From: Trematomus loennbergii
Taxonomy: Eukaryota > Chordata > Actinopteri > Perciformes > Nototheniidae
DNA length: 64,000 nt
Direction of reading: 5' to 3'
Assembly: GCA_012861695.1 (NCBI GenBank)
Contig: JAAOOA010000193.1
Span: 650,771-714,770 of the forward strand
Made by a program: the position numbers and the translations under genes. Of the stretch, positions 53,501-64,000 are shown piece by piece. The notes under the pieces were generated by a model. That model had not been told where the DNA came from and did no database searches. It saw only the letters and a program-made list of their open reading frames with translations. Position 1 is the stretch's first letter. Each line of letters starts with the position of its first letter.

Positions 53501-53993
53501 GACATCTACTTCAACCTGACGAAACGTGAGCAGGGTTTACTGAAAAAGCTGCATCAGCTAAAAGGCTTTCACATGTTCTTCTGAAAAAGAAAAGAAAATC
53601 TGAATTTATTTATTTTTCTTAATCCTAAAAATAAATCAAATGCAATATATTTTTCAGAAATGAATTAATAGATATTTTTATTATTAAAAAAACGAAAGAT
53701 TTTCACTTTTTCCTCTTAGCTCTTTATTAACAAGAAAACACCAACATTTTATTTTACAGACATGTAAATGTGGCACTCATCTCACATCTTGAAAATAGAA
53801 ACACAATTTACTACAACTCAACCTGTTAGCTTTCTTTTTCTTTTTGTGTTATTTCCTTCTTCAAACTTTCATTATGCATTCAAACACATTGAGACTTAAT
53901 CAAAATAAAAGACATTTAAAATAAAATAGAGGTGCTTTCTCTCTCTCATGATTTACAAGAGAAACAACAACATACAAAAATCAATATCGATAT

Positions 53994-54248
53994 TCAACAA
54001 ATATTTAGAGCAAAGTTTACATTTCCATGCAGAGAAATATGAGTTGAGGTTAACAGAAATCCTCCTGAGCAGTGACAGCCTCCATGGCTAAACAGACACA
54101 GGAAGGAGCGCCGCCTAAAGAAACTCCAACATCTACAGAACAACTCATGAGAAGATGTTAAAGCACATCCCATAATGTTTGATTGACAGCTGATCTCTGT
54201 GCAGTGAAGACATGAACAATCAGCTCTCAGCAACAATGATGGACACAA
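53994..54248 (-). other. 84-codon open frame, copy B
   Basis: Identical in translation to 44911-45165 and in base sequence as far as read by eye. Flanks on both sides carry indels relative to copy A. Confidence 0.3.
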
Positions 54249-54299
54249 TGAGTTTAAGAAGTAGAAGAGTTCCTCAAATGACTTCAGGCTATTTCAGTT

Positions 54300-55915
54300 T
54301 ACAAACTCAGCTGTGTCTCCATAAAGCCAAACTCCAGCATGTAGCGGCTGAGTGAATGTGGTCTGGACTCTGTGGAGGAGAGTCATGGTTTCAGAGACGC
54401 TGTAGAAGGACAGAAACCTGCTCTGTGATCCAGGTACACTCCTACTCTGGAGGACAGAGGACCTGAGACGGGAGTGCGATACTGTTGTAACGAAATGAAT
54501 AACTGTTTTGGTTACACTCTAAGGACCAAGATTTGTCATTGTATCCAAATACATTCACCCCCCTGCTCTGCTGATATTCTTGTATGCGACTGCTACAAAA
54601 CTCTCCCCCTCTCCACTCCACCTCCCAGTAACAACGTCCAGTCAGACTCTCTCTACTCAGGACCTGAGGCATCAGTGAATCTGTCTGGGTGACTAGAATA
54701 AGACTGATGTTGTTTCATGATGTTGCTTTTCTGCTCCCCTCAGATAATAACAGCTGTGTGTTGCTGTGTTTGGATCCAGAGTGATCTCCTGTGAATATTG
54801 TAAGAACCCAGCTCTGGTGGTGGGCTCTGCTGCTGACAGTAAAACATCCACTTCAGTCGGTGAGACGTTTGTCCATTCCTCTCTCAGGACGTCCTGTAGT
54901 TTGTCTCTGACTGCTGACAGGGCCGCCGTCACGTCCTCAAAGTAGCTCAGAGGACGGATGTTGATGCTGGATGAGTGTGTAGGTTCACTGAGGGCTGACA
55001 GTGAGGGGTAGCTGTGCAGAAACTGGTTGTGATCCTCTGTGTGAGACAGCAGCTTCAGCTCAGCGTCTCTCCTCTTCAGCTCAGAGATCTCCTGCTCCAG
55101 CTTCTCCTGAAGCTCTTTGACTCGACTCACTTCTCTCTTCTGCTGGGATCTGACCTGCTGCTTCACATCAGAGCTTCTTTTCTCCATGAGACGGATCAGC
55201 TCAGTGAACATCTTCTCACTGTCCTCCACTGCTTTATCAGCAGAGCCATTGACGGCCTCCACCTCCTGCTGAAGCAGCTTCACCTCCTTCTCTCTGTCCT
55301 GGATTCTCTGCTGGATGTTTTAGTCGACTCCCCTCCAGCTCTCTCTGCCTCTCAGTCCTCTCTGCTGCAGCTGACACGTGTCGTGGCCTTTGTGTTCGTC
55401 CACAGAGCAGAGATAACAGATACACTGCTGATCAGTGCGGCAGAACATCTTCATCACCTCGTCGTGACGAGAGCAGATGTTCTCCTGGAGCTTCTTGGAG
55501 GGCTCCACCAGCTTGTGTTTTTTAAATAGCTGCGTCATAATGAGGCTGGAGGTGTTTGTCACAATAAGAGGAACAGACACACGACAGGACTTACAGGCTC
55601 TCAGTTTCCTCCCAGTGCAGACATCACAGGCCACATCTTCAGCTCCAGCATAGCAGAGATCAGCAGGAGCAGCTTGGAGTCCAGTCTTCTTCAGCTCCTC
55701 CACTAAAGCTGCTAACATGGTGTTTTTCAGCAGGACAGGCCTCGGTGTGAAGCTCTGCCTACACTGAGGGCAGCTGTGGATTCTCTCCATCCCAGTGGTG
55801 TTTAATACACCATGCAGTAGCTGTGTCCACAGGGAATAGTGACCGGATCCTTCAGTAGATCCAGACAGATCGAACAAGAGAAGTTCCCGGCCAGCTGAAC
55901 TCCTCCATGTGCCAT
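54300..55915 (-). pseudogene. TRIM E3 ligase gene, copy B, frame broken
   Basis: ATG at 55915 begins [12 protein letters not shown] reads to CGHSYCMVY and meets TAA because bases are missing relative to copy A (near 55800-55815). The following zinc-binding region ([20 protein letters not shown] to DEHKGHDT) is in another frame at 55320-55877. The coiled coil (55283 downwards) and SPRY (54672 downwards) are in further frames. Amino-acid differences from copy A are few (for example SELKRR for AELKRR), so indels outnumber substitutions. More damaged than copy A; unlikely to make a full protein as read. Confidence 0.8.
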
Positions 55916-56429
55916 CTCACCTCTCAGTGATAGTTACGGACTGCAGACAGAAGGTAAAATATCCACTTTCTCTGAACAGAAACAATCTCTGACGGACAAC
56001 AAATCTCCTCTCCTCCTGCTTTTGCTCACTCAATGCAGAGAATGAGGAAACAGCTTTCTCATTTAACATGTTGCTTGTTACTTGTTGCCAACCTGTGAAG
56101 GGAGGGAACATTCAAATACCTTGATAGGGTGTAGCTCAGTGTGTTTGGGTGCAGGAAGCAAGGGGAACGGGTTTAACTGCATTCAACTAATCTTTGTGTG
56201 AAGCAGGGTGTGTTATCTGTCATTAACAAGCTGCAGCAAGTATATTTAGACATAAAGCTATACATATCCTCCATTTTCTTCAGATCTCTAATTAAAGTTA
56301 TGTTCTTTCCTAAAATAATAAAAAAACAATGTGTGCTGTTTATTTTATTTCCATGTGCTTGCCTCTTTATTTAAAACTTGTTGACATTTGGGGGGAAATT
56401 CCTTAATGCAACTATAGACTCTAGACTCT

Positions 56430-57656
56430 GGAAAGAGTAGTCACCGGCCAACTCCATCTGTACATGTCCAACTATGAGCTCTATGAGCCCCTCCAATCCG
56501 GCTTCAGACTTCATCACAGCACATAGACCGCCCTCATCAGATCATCAACGATCTCCTCATTGCTGTTGAATCTGGCCGCCTCAGCATCCTCATCCTCCTG
56601 GACCTCTCTGCAGCGTTTGACACCATCTCCACACCATCCTCCTCAACTGCTATCTGACATTACATTACATGACATGTCACTTGTTAGACGCTTTTATCCA
56701 AAGCGACTTACATACTCAATACTGGGACAATCCCCACAGGAGCAATTTGGGGTGAGTGTCTCAGGGACACAACGACATGCTGACTGCAGTGGGGTTTGAA
56801 CCTGTGACCCCCTGATCCGAAAAACAACACACAACCCACTGCGCCACACACCTCCTGGGTCACTTGCACTGCCCTCTCCTGGTTCGCATCCTACCTCCAT
56901 AACAGGGAACAGTTTGTTACCATCAATGGCTCGAATTCCCCCCGGCCCCAGTCAATCATGGTGTCCCCCCCCTCCTGTTCACCATTGACATGCTCCCCCT
57001 CGGCCAGATCATCCGCCATCACGGACTCAACTTCCACTGCTATGCTGATGATACCCAAATCTATCTCAGCTCTACTCCATCCTCCCAGCTCCCCCCTCAG
57101 TCCCTTGTCAACTGCCTGCACGAAATAAAAACCTGGATGTCATCAAATGTCCTCAAGCTTCACAGCAAGAAAACAGAGCTCATGATTGTGGCACCCAAGG
57201 CGCTGCCCGGAAGGTTGGTGACTTCATCCTCGAGGGTGACGGCTGCTCCATCTCCCCATCTCCTGAAGTCTGCAACCTGGGTGTCATCTTTGACTCCACC
57301 CTTTCCTTCCATTCCCACGTCAAGTCCGTCACCAAATCAGCTTCTTTCCAGCCAAAGAACATTGCCAGACTCCAACCGTCACTCTCGGAGTCTGTTGCTG
57401 AAAACCCTAGTAGTACATGCATTTGTCACCTCCCGCTTGGACTATTGCAATGGTGTCCTGGACAGGCTCCAGTATGCACATCACTCCCACCCTCATCCAC
57501 CTCCACTGGCTGCCGGTCAAGTCCCGCATTTCCTACAAAAATCCTCCTCCTCACCTACAAGTCCCTCCATGCCCATGCCCCCCACTACTTATCGGACCTC
57601 CTCCGCCCTCATGCCCACCCAGGAACCTGCAGAACCTCCTTCTCTCTGTCCTGGAT
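56430..57656 (+). mobile_element. L2-type LINE fragment, copy B, with insertion
   Basis: Same element as 47330-48464: GFRLHHSTx region, [14 protein letters not shown], [20 protein letters not shown] and [10 protein letters not shown]. Interrupted at 56657-56850. Its end CTGTCCTGGATTCT continues directly into a TRIM-derived fragment. Confidence 0.85.
56657..56850. mobile_element. SINE-like insertion in copy B L2
   Basis: ATTACATTACATGACATGTC, ACGCTTTTATCCAAAGCGAC, GGTTTGAACCTGTGACC and CACTGCGCCAC are words of a very common fish short repeat. Copy A is uninterrupted here (CTATCTGACCTCCTGGG at about 47565-47581). The exact ends are approximate. Confidence 0.78.
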
Positions 57657-57733
57657 TCTCTGCTGGATGTTTTGTTGACTCCCCTCCAGCTCTCTCTGCC
57701 TCTCAGTCCTTTCTGCTGCAGCTGACACTGTGG
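57637..57733 (+). pseudogene. TRIM coiled-coil fragment fused to LINE
   Basis: CTGGATTCTCTGCTGGATGT to CTGCAGCTGACACTGTG matches 46214-46308 (plus strand of TRIM copy A) and 55285-55378 with very few changes. It begins inside the LINE-like CCTCCTTCTCTCTGTCCTGG, which both sequences share, so the switch point is inside that shared tract. Confidence 0.85.
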
Positions 57734-57742
57734 CTGCATCTC

Positions 57743-58216
57743 ACTTCTCTTATTTTTCATTTCCTCGCTCCTCGGTATCACCGGAAGTTGATTTGTCGGC
57801 GCCATATTGAGTAGCGTCCCAGTGCCCTTATGTGTATATACACTGTGTTTTGTTTCAATTCATGTATCATCTAGTTAAAAATATGTGATATATCTGAACA
57901 ACAAGTGGACAATCCAATGAATGTTAATCTAACTGGGTTTTGATAGATAACATATCTATTTTTCTTCTCTCAATAATTTCCATTCTATTGTGCACTCTAA
58001 TCAATATGAATCAACTATTGTTCGTTTATACATTTTAAGAATGGCGTTTATCTTTTTTGATTATGAGTTCTTATTTTATTTTATTTATTTGGGTCTACAA
58101 CAGATGATACACATGTTTATGTCAGTAAATGTACTAACAGAGGCGGGGGTGTTGCTAGGGCTGCTGTCAGACGATCACCGGTGCGGAGTCATCACAAACG
58201 AACGTCGCTTCACGTG
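57743..58216. other. repeat R fragment and unassigned spacer
   Basis: 57743-57830 matches the start of repeat R (CTCGCTCCTCGGTATCACCG). The rest, to 58216, is AT-rich with no recognised element. Confidence 0.45.
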
Positions 58217-59810
58217 TATGGGCTCAGAACAGTCTCATAATACACACATGCACACAGAAGGATTCACACTTGTATTTCATGATCCGCAAAAGGATTCACA
58301 CTTGTGTTTCCGGATCCACACTTGTGTTTTTCAATGCACCACAAATGTGTTCCGTTTCATATTCATGTAAATAAAATCCAAATACAGAAAAAGTTTTACA
58401 TATGTATTTTTGATCCTCACATATTTGTTTTCCGTTTAAAACCGCTGCACCTACAAACACAACCCACTTTCTGTGCATGGATCGCTGTGCATTCGTGTGT
58501 GGGTTTTTTGAGACTCCCCTGACGGTCACCCGATTCGTACTTGTAATTTGTTCTATCTATAGCCAATCAGATGTCTCCTCATTCTAAGCCAATCACATGA
58601 GCGCGTCCCCACGAGGGTATGATTTATTGCGTTCATGACACTTACGCATTTTGCGCTGTCCGGAGCTGGGTTTCCGCGGACAGAATTTATTTTACCGGAC
58701 AAATTTGAAACTTACCGGTCATGTTTCAATAATAACAAGAAGAAGAATTGTGTAGCAGAGTTTCCGTTAGCAGGTAATTACCGGACTATGACCGGATATG
58801 GCTAATAACACGGGAGTAAGGATCCTCTCTTTTCCTCTCTCCCTCCCTCTCTCCTGACAGCCCGTCAGTTTCTCATGCAGCTCGCTAAAACTTCACTCGC
58901 GTTTATGTCCATATCGATCAGATCCAGCTCTCCTGTTCGGCCTTTATAGAGAGCACCGATCAAACTATTAGGAGTGAATATCGGCCGATAATGACCGGCG
59001 GGGCTCCCCCCGTTGACAGTTCACTGTCTAGCTCTGGCTTCGTAGTGCACTGATCGATTAGGCTAAGCTAACCTGTAGCTGCTCCCTCCACACTCACAAC
59101 AACTTCATACAGACATAAATAAAGCAGCTGTATTCGCCATACAGGAAACACACATTTAAAACGGTTTTGCCTGCCGTTTTTATGTACACAAGCATTCATT
59201 AATGGTTCGGAAAGTGGCACTGTACCTTAATAATATAAAGGCTTGTATTTGCGTGCATTTCCTGCTCGGAAAGTGGCAATGTACTGAGAGTGGAGGTGTC
59301 CTGAGATTAGCGCCTGCAGGCAGGCTCCATGGACCTGTCAGCTCCGGACAGCGCAAAATGCGTACATGAAGCGCTACGTCATGAACGCAAGAAATCTACC
59401 CTCGTGGGGGCGCGCTCATGTGATTGGCTTAGAATTGAGGAGACATCTGATTGGCTATAGATAGAAAAAATTACAAGTACGAATCGGGTGACCGTCAGGG
59501 GAGTCTCAAAAAACCCACACACGAATGCACAGCGATCCATGCACAGAAAGCGGTTTGTGTTTGTAGGTGCAGCGGTTTTAAACAAATATGTGAGGATCAA
59601 AAATACATATACAAAAAATACATATACAAAACTTTTTTCTGTATTTGGATTTTATTTACATGTATATGAAACGGAACACATTTGTGTGTGCATTGACAAA
59701 CACAAGTGTGGATCCGGAAATACAAGTGTGAATCCTTTTGCGGATCATGAAATACAAGTGTGAATCCTTCTGTGTGCATGTGTGTATTATGAGACTGTTC
59801 TGAGCCCATA
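58217..59810. mobile_element. foldback transposon with arms of about 450-470 bp
   Basis: 58217-58668 and 59339-59810 are inverted copies (outer ends TATGGGCTCAGAACAGTCTC and GAGACTGTTCTGAGCCCATA). TA occurs at both outer ends, consistent with a TA target site. The spacer of about 670 bp includes DNA related to the 1850-3136 element (CCGGTAATTACCGGACTATG-like words, GATCAGATCCAGC, CACGGGAGTAAGGATC). No transposase. Confidence 0.9.
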
Positions 59811-59950
59811 AAAAAGTCTTACTTCACAGTTTACGGCAAAACATTTCTTTTTTTTACTTGCAAAATTATCTTTTAAATTGACAAACATCATATGTGTAAT
59901 TCGTGGCACAATTCAAACGGGATCGATTTCTCTCGCCATTGACTTAAATA

Positions 59951-60107
59951 CAGGGGCGGACTGGGACTAAAAATCAGCCCGAGAAACTCGACCGGCCCAA
60001 CTCGGTACCGCTAGTCAATTGTCAACGGGGGGGGGGGGTTCTAGTGAATTGTCCGACCGGCCCACTTCGGTACCGGCCCGGTATTCCCAATGGCCAGTCC
60101 GCCCCTG
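59951..60107. mobile_element. 157-bp hAT-like MITE inside repeat R
   Basis: CAGGGGCGGACTGG and CCAGTCCGCCCCTG ends. 8-bp flanks CTTAAATA (59943-59950) and CTTCAATA (60108-60115). The uninterrupted site is present in repeat R copies A and B (complement of the TATTGAAGTCAATGG region, about 43658-43672 and 52848-52862). Confidence 0.9.
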
Positions 60108-60517
60108 CTTCAATACATAATTTTTCCGAAATTCCCATGGAGGTCCACCAGAAAGGGAGGGACTTCGCCCTTAGCCTTATTGTTTTTGCAAAGCATATCT
60201 GTTGGGTCTCTGCTCTGATTAGCTCGTAAACTGATCTTTGTTTTGACAATGTGACGTCATTGTGTGTGTTATGGCCACAGAGAAATGGACGTGTGTTGCA
60301 ATAATTGGACAGAATGAACGGCTGTAGTTAGCCACCTGTTGGAGTTGTTGGAGAAATACTGTTGTATTACTGGCGTTTACTATTGTAAACGCCATTAAGA
60401 TCCTTTAAAGATTTCTCCTCTGATAGTCGACACAGGAAAAACACAGACAGAGAGTACAGCATTGTCATGGCAAACATCGTGTCTTCGTTTTTCATTCAGG
60501 ACGGTCATCATTTAGAG

Positions 60518-61099
60518 CACATGTGTCAAACTCAAGGCCCGGGGGCCAAATCAGGCCCTTGTTGGATTTAATTTCGGCCCGCAGGATAATTCTTATTACT
60601 ATTAGATCTGGCCCGCCGGTATATTGCACGCACACCTTCACTCAATCCTGAGGGTCTCCTCAGCTCAGAGCCTGACCCCAAACATTGATGAACTTGCACC
60701 CAAGATGAGATGCCAAGTATCTGGCTTGAACTAGCATCACAGAGTAGCACACTGAGTTTCAATGGATGTTTCCTTCTGCACTTTCTTTCTTGAGACAACA
60801 GGGCATGTTTGGTTTTTTCTTTGAGGGAAATAGTTTTTTTGAAGCTGTTGTTGGCCTGTGGGAAAATGTAATCATAAGAATGACTCTGCAGATAGAGCCA
60901 TAAGAAATTAATGCAACTGATTATTTAATGTTTAATGTTGTTTTTATGGGCAATAATTTAAGCTTTGTTAGTTCCATGTTTAATATGTGCAATAAGTTCA
61001 TTTCAATAAGTTTTGCAATAAACATTGAACCAGTCCGGCCCTCGACAAGTAGCGATTTATTTATTTCGGCCCACTGTGTATTTGAGTTTGACACCCCTG
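60518..61099. mobile_element. hAT-like element, 582 bp
   Basis: CACATGTGTCAAACTCAAGG at the left, GAGTTTGACACCCCTG at the right. 8-bp flanks ATTTAGAG (60510-60517) and CTTTAGAG (61100-61107). Interior words GGCCCGGGGGCCAAATCAGG are typical of fish hAT MITEs. No transposase. Confidence 0.85.
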
Positions 61100-61317
61100 C
61101 TTTAGAGCCTCCACATCCTCAAAGTTCAATAACAGATGCTGTTGGAGGTCTTTCTGATGGAGATCCAGCACAAATTAATATTTTCTCTGTACATTTTAGA
61201 GGATTAGTGTGATTCCAACAGAGAAAGGATACTGCCGCACTGGAGTCTTTTTCTATAGAAAAGGGCGCTCAAATATATTAAAACATATGTACAATATGTT
61301 GGATGTTTATGTTTATT

Positions 61318-62870
61318 TTAGATACGTTTATTTATTATAGCACCTTTCACAGAAATAGATTTCACAAAGTGCTTCACAAGTATAAAGTTTAAATTAAGAC
61401 AGAAACATGAATACAATAACCACATGAGGAATACATTTAAGGTTAACAAAACACAGACCACGTGGTGTCCTGCAAGGAACAAACATGATGACAGGACACA
61501 CCACACACATTTCTTATAGAAATAAAAGCCAATGTAAAAAGATAGGTCTTCAGTAGTTTTTTAAAAGCTTCTACAGAGACTGCAGAGCGGATGTCTAAAG
61601 GAAGAGAGTTGCAGCTCCACTTGAAAGGCACGGTCACCTTTAGATTTGAAAGGAGACCGTGGGACAGCCAGTAGGCCCTGGTCCTAAGTGACCTACTGGC
61701 GATGTAGGGACGGAGAAGGTCACATATATATATACTCTGGTGCATTTCCATGCAGGGCTCTATAGGTAATAACCAGAACCTTTAAATCAATTCTGAAACC
61801 GGTCGGGAGCCGATGTAAGGATTTTAAAATGGGTGTTATGTGTGTCATCCTGCTGGACCTGGTTAACTGTCTTGCAGCAGCTTTCTGGACCATTTGTAGG
61901 CGGTTAAGAGTTGACTTGCGGAAACACGTGAAAATGGAGTTACAATAATCCAGCCGGGATGATATGAAAGCATGAATGATCATTTCAAGTTCCACTAATG
62001 ACACAACAGACCTGTGCTTCGCAATATTTCTGAGATGGAAAAAGCATGTACGGGTAAATTATTTAATATGCTGATCAAAATGCATTGCCTGATCAAATGT
62101 CACACCAAGACGTAAATTAGACCGAACAGCTGAGGAAAGGGACCCTATACTCTTTGCAACCTTCGGAGCTATACTGTCTGACACAATGATAAGGACCTCT
62201 GTTTTGTCTGCATTAAGCTGCAAAAAGTTAATAGACATTCAGCTGGGATTATCAGGTTTAAAAGAGACATAGAGTTGAATATCATCAACGTAACAGTGGT
62301 AGGAAATATTACTAAATCTGCTGATAACCTGACCTAAGGGAAGCACATATAACGACAATATAACAGGACCCAAACAGAACCTTGAGGCACACCACAGGTA
62401 AGAGCAGCAGTATCAGAAGTGAAAGGGCCTAAAGACACAGAGAAACTCCTATCTGAAAGGTAGGAGAACCATTTCAGGGCACTCCTTGAGACACCCACCT
62501 GCCCGAGCCTTTCTATCATTATTCTGTGATCCAGAGTCAAAAGCTGCGCTAAGGTCCAGCAGCACTAAAACGGAGCATTGATCTCTATCCGAAGACATCA
62601 TTATGTTGTTGGAGACTCTAAGGAGAGCAGTTTCAGTGGAATGCTTCTGACAAAAACCTGATTGGAACTTATCTAAAATCGTGTTAGCAGTAAAGACAGC
62701 AGTAAGCTGTTTGGCAACAACTTTCTCTAACACTTTTGAAATAAAAGGCAGCTTGGATATAGGCCTGTAGTTGTTGTGAACTTTGGATCTAGGTTCGTTT
62801 TTTTCAGGAGAGGCTGAACTACTGCGTGTTTTAGTGAGCTGGGACACGACCACATTTCAGGAATTTGCAT
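61318..62870 (-). mobile_element. longer L2-type LINE copy in third unit
   Basis: The minus strand covers [40 protein letters not shown], a YHCY(V)DD active-site region near 62290-62310, SRLDYCNSIFTCFRKSTLNR, RSSRMTHITPILKSLHRLPT and a 3' end with AAGTGCTTCACA-like words at 61345-61380 (plus strand view). Several stops and frameshifts. Unlike copies A and B it is not cut after CGVPQGSV. Confidence 0.85.
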
Positions 62871-63390
62871 GTGCCAAAACATATTTAAATGAAGAGACAT
62901 CTACACCAACCTGACGAAATGTGAGCAGGGTTTACTGAAAGAGCCGCATCAGCTAAAAGGCTTTCACATGTTCTTCTGGAAAAGAAAATCTGAATTTATT
63001 TATTTTTCTTAATCCTAAAAATGAATCAAATGCAAATATCTTTTTCAGACATGAATGAATAGATATTTTTATAATAAAAAAAAAAGATGAGATTTTCACT
63101 TTTTTTCCTCTTAACTCTTTTTTAACAAGAAAACCCCAACATTTTATTTTGTACAGACATGTAAATGTGGCACTCATCTCACATCTTGAAAATAGAAACA
63201 CAATTTATTACAAACTCAACCTGTTTGCTTTTCTTTGAATGTGTTTTATTTCCTTCTTCAAACTTTCATTATGCATTCAAACATTGAGACTTAGTCAAAA
63301 ATAAAAGACCTTTAAAATAAAATAGAGGTGCTTTCTCTCTCTCATGCTTTACAAGAGAAACAACAACATACAAATAATCAATATCGATAT

Positions 63391-63645
63391 TCAACAAATA
63401 TTTAGAGCAAAGTTTACATTTCCATGCAGAGAAATATGAGTTGAGGTTAACAGAAATCCTCCTGAGCAGTGACAGCCTCCATGGCTAAACAGACACAGGA
63501 AGGAGCGCCGCCTAAAGAAACTCCAACATCTACAGAACAACTCATGAGAAGATGTTAAAGCACATCCCATAATGTTTGATTGACAGCTGATCTCTGTGCA
63601 GTGAAGACATGAACAATCAGCTCTCAGCAACAATGATGGACACAC
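63391..63645 (-). other. 84-codon open frame, third copy
   Basis: Same translation as 44911-45165 and 53994-54248. Confidence 0.3.
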
Positions 63646-63687
63646 AATGAGTTTAAGAAGTAGAAGAGTTCCTCAAATGACTTCAGG

Positions 63688-64000
63688 CTATTTCAGTTTA
63701 CAAAACTCAGCTGTGGTTCCATGATAAAGATAAACTCCAGCATGTAGCGGCTGAGTGAATGTGGTCTGGACTCTGTGGAGGAGAGTCATGGTTTCAGAGA
63801 TGCTGTAGAAGGACAGAACACCTGCTCTGTGATCCAGGTACACTCCTACTCTGGAGGACTGAGGACCTGAGACGGAGTGCTGATACTGTTGTAACGAAAT
63901 GAATATGTTTTGCCACACTCTAAGGACCAAGATTTGTCATTGTTTCCAAATAAACATTCTTCCCCCCCTGCTCTGCGATATTCTTGTATGCGACTGCTAC
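63688..64000 (-). pseudogene. TRIM SPRY domain, third copy, cut by window edge
   Basis: The minus strand encodes SSRVGVYLDHRAGVLSFYSI, ETMTLLHRVQTTFTQPLHAG and VYLYHGTTAEFCKLK, then stop at 63688. The end EFCKLK is the expected tail; copy A ends differently through a frameshift. The frame also shifts near 63900-63930. The rest of the gene lies beyond 64000, so whether it is a pseudogene is undecided. Confidence 0.65.

Larger units (their letters stand above)
48465..57656. repeat. segmental duplication copy B
   Basis: Second tandem copy. Relative to A it lacks the 42511-43451 insertion and about 110 bp of the deleted L2. It has a SINE-like insertion at 56657-56850, a longer hAT remnant at 51600-52035, and a shorter VNTR. 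Confidence 0.93.

Overview
The window looks like teleost fish nuclear DNA. It holds a multi-exon vertebrate gene with GT-AG introns, abundant CA microsatellites, L2-type LINE pieces, tRNA-derived SINEs, many short DNA transposons with terminal inverted repeats (TIRs), and TRIM genes with a RING/B-box/coiled-coil/SPRY layout like the expanded fish families. Nothing bacterial or viral was recognised.

The left half (about 5.9-34.0 kb, + strand) is larp4b, a La-related RNA-binding protein. Fifteen coding exons were placed by splice phase and by remembered similarity to vertebrate LARP4B; no alignment was run. They encode a PAM2-like motif with tryptophan, the La motif, an RRM, a 28-glutamine run missing from the human protein, low-complexity regions and the conserved C-terminus ending in SPQ. 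The exon with the start codon was not found. Four exons carry what look like single-base indels, so raw translation breaks although the exon structure is intact. The introns are filled with minisatellites (20-, 72-, 24-, 37- and about 625-bp units), SINEs, and hAT-like or Harbinger-like elements. A long non-coding stretch after the stop, to about 41.1 kb, is probably 3' UTR at least in part.

The right half (about 38.3-57.7 kb) is a tandem segmental duplication. Each copy contains a VNTR, the distal part of the putative larp4b 3' UTR, a roughly 0.65-kb TIR element, an internally deleted L2 on the minus strand, an intronless TRIM gene on the minus strand, and a different L2 on the plus strand. 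A third, partial TRIM unit with a longer L2 begins at about 61.3 kb and runs off the window. Copies differ by insertions that leave empty sites in the paralogue, by VNTR length, and by many 1-bp indels. All TRIM reading frames are broken. Between the second and third units lie a LINE/TRIM chimeric junction and a foldback element with arms of about 450-470 bp.

The two gene systems have different roles. larp4b is a housekeeping RNA-stability and translation factor. The TRIM copies belong to a ubiquitin-ligase family often used in innate immunity. Their link here is physical: larp4b's downstream DNA has been carried along in the TRIM duplication.
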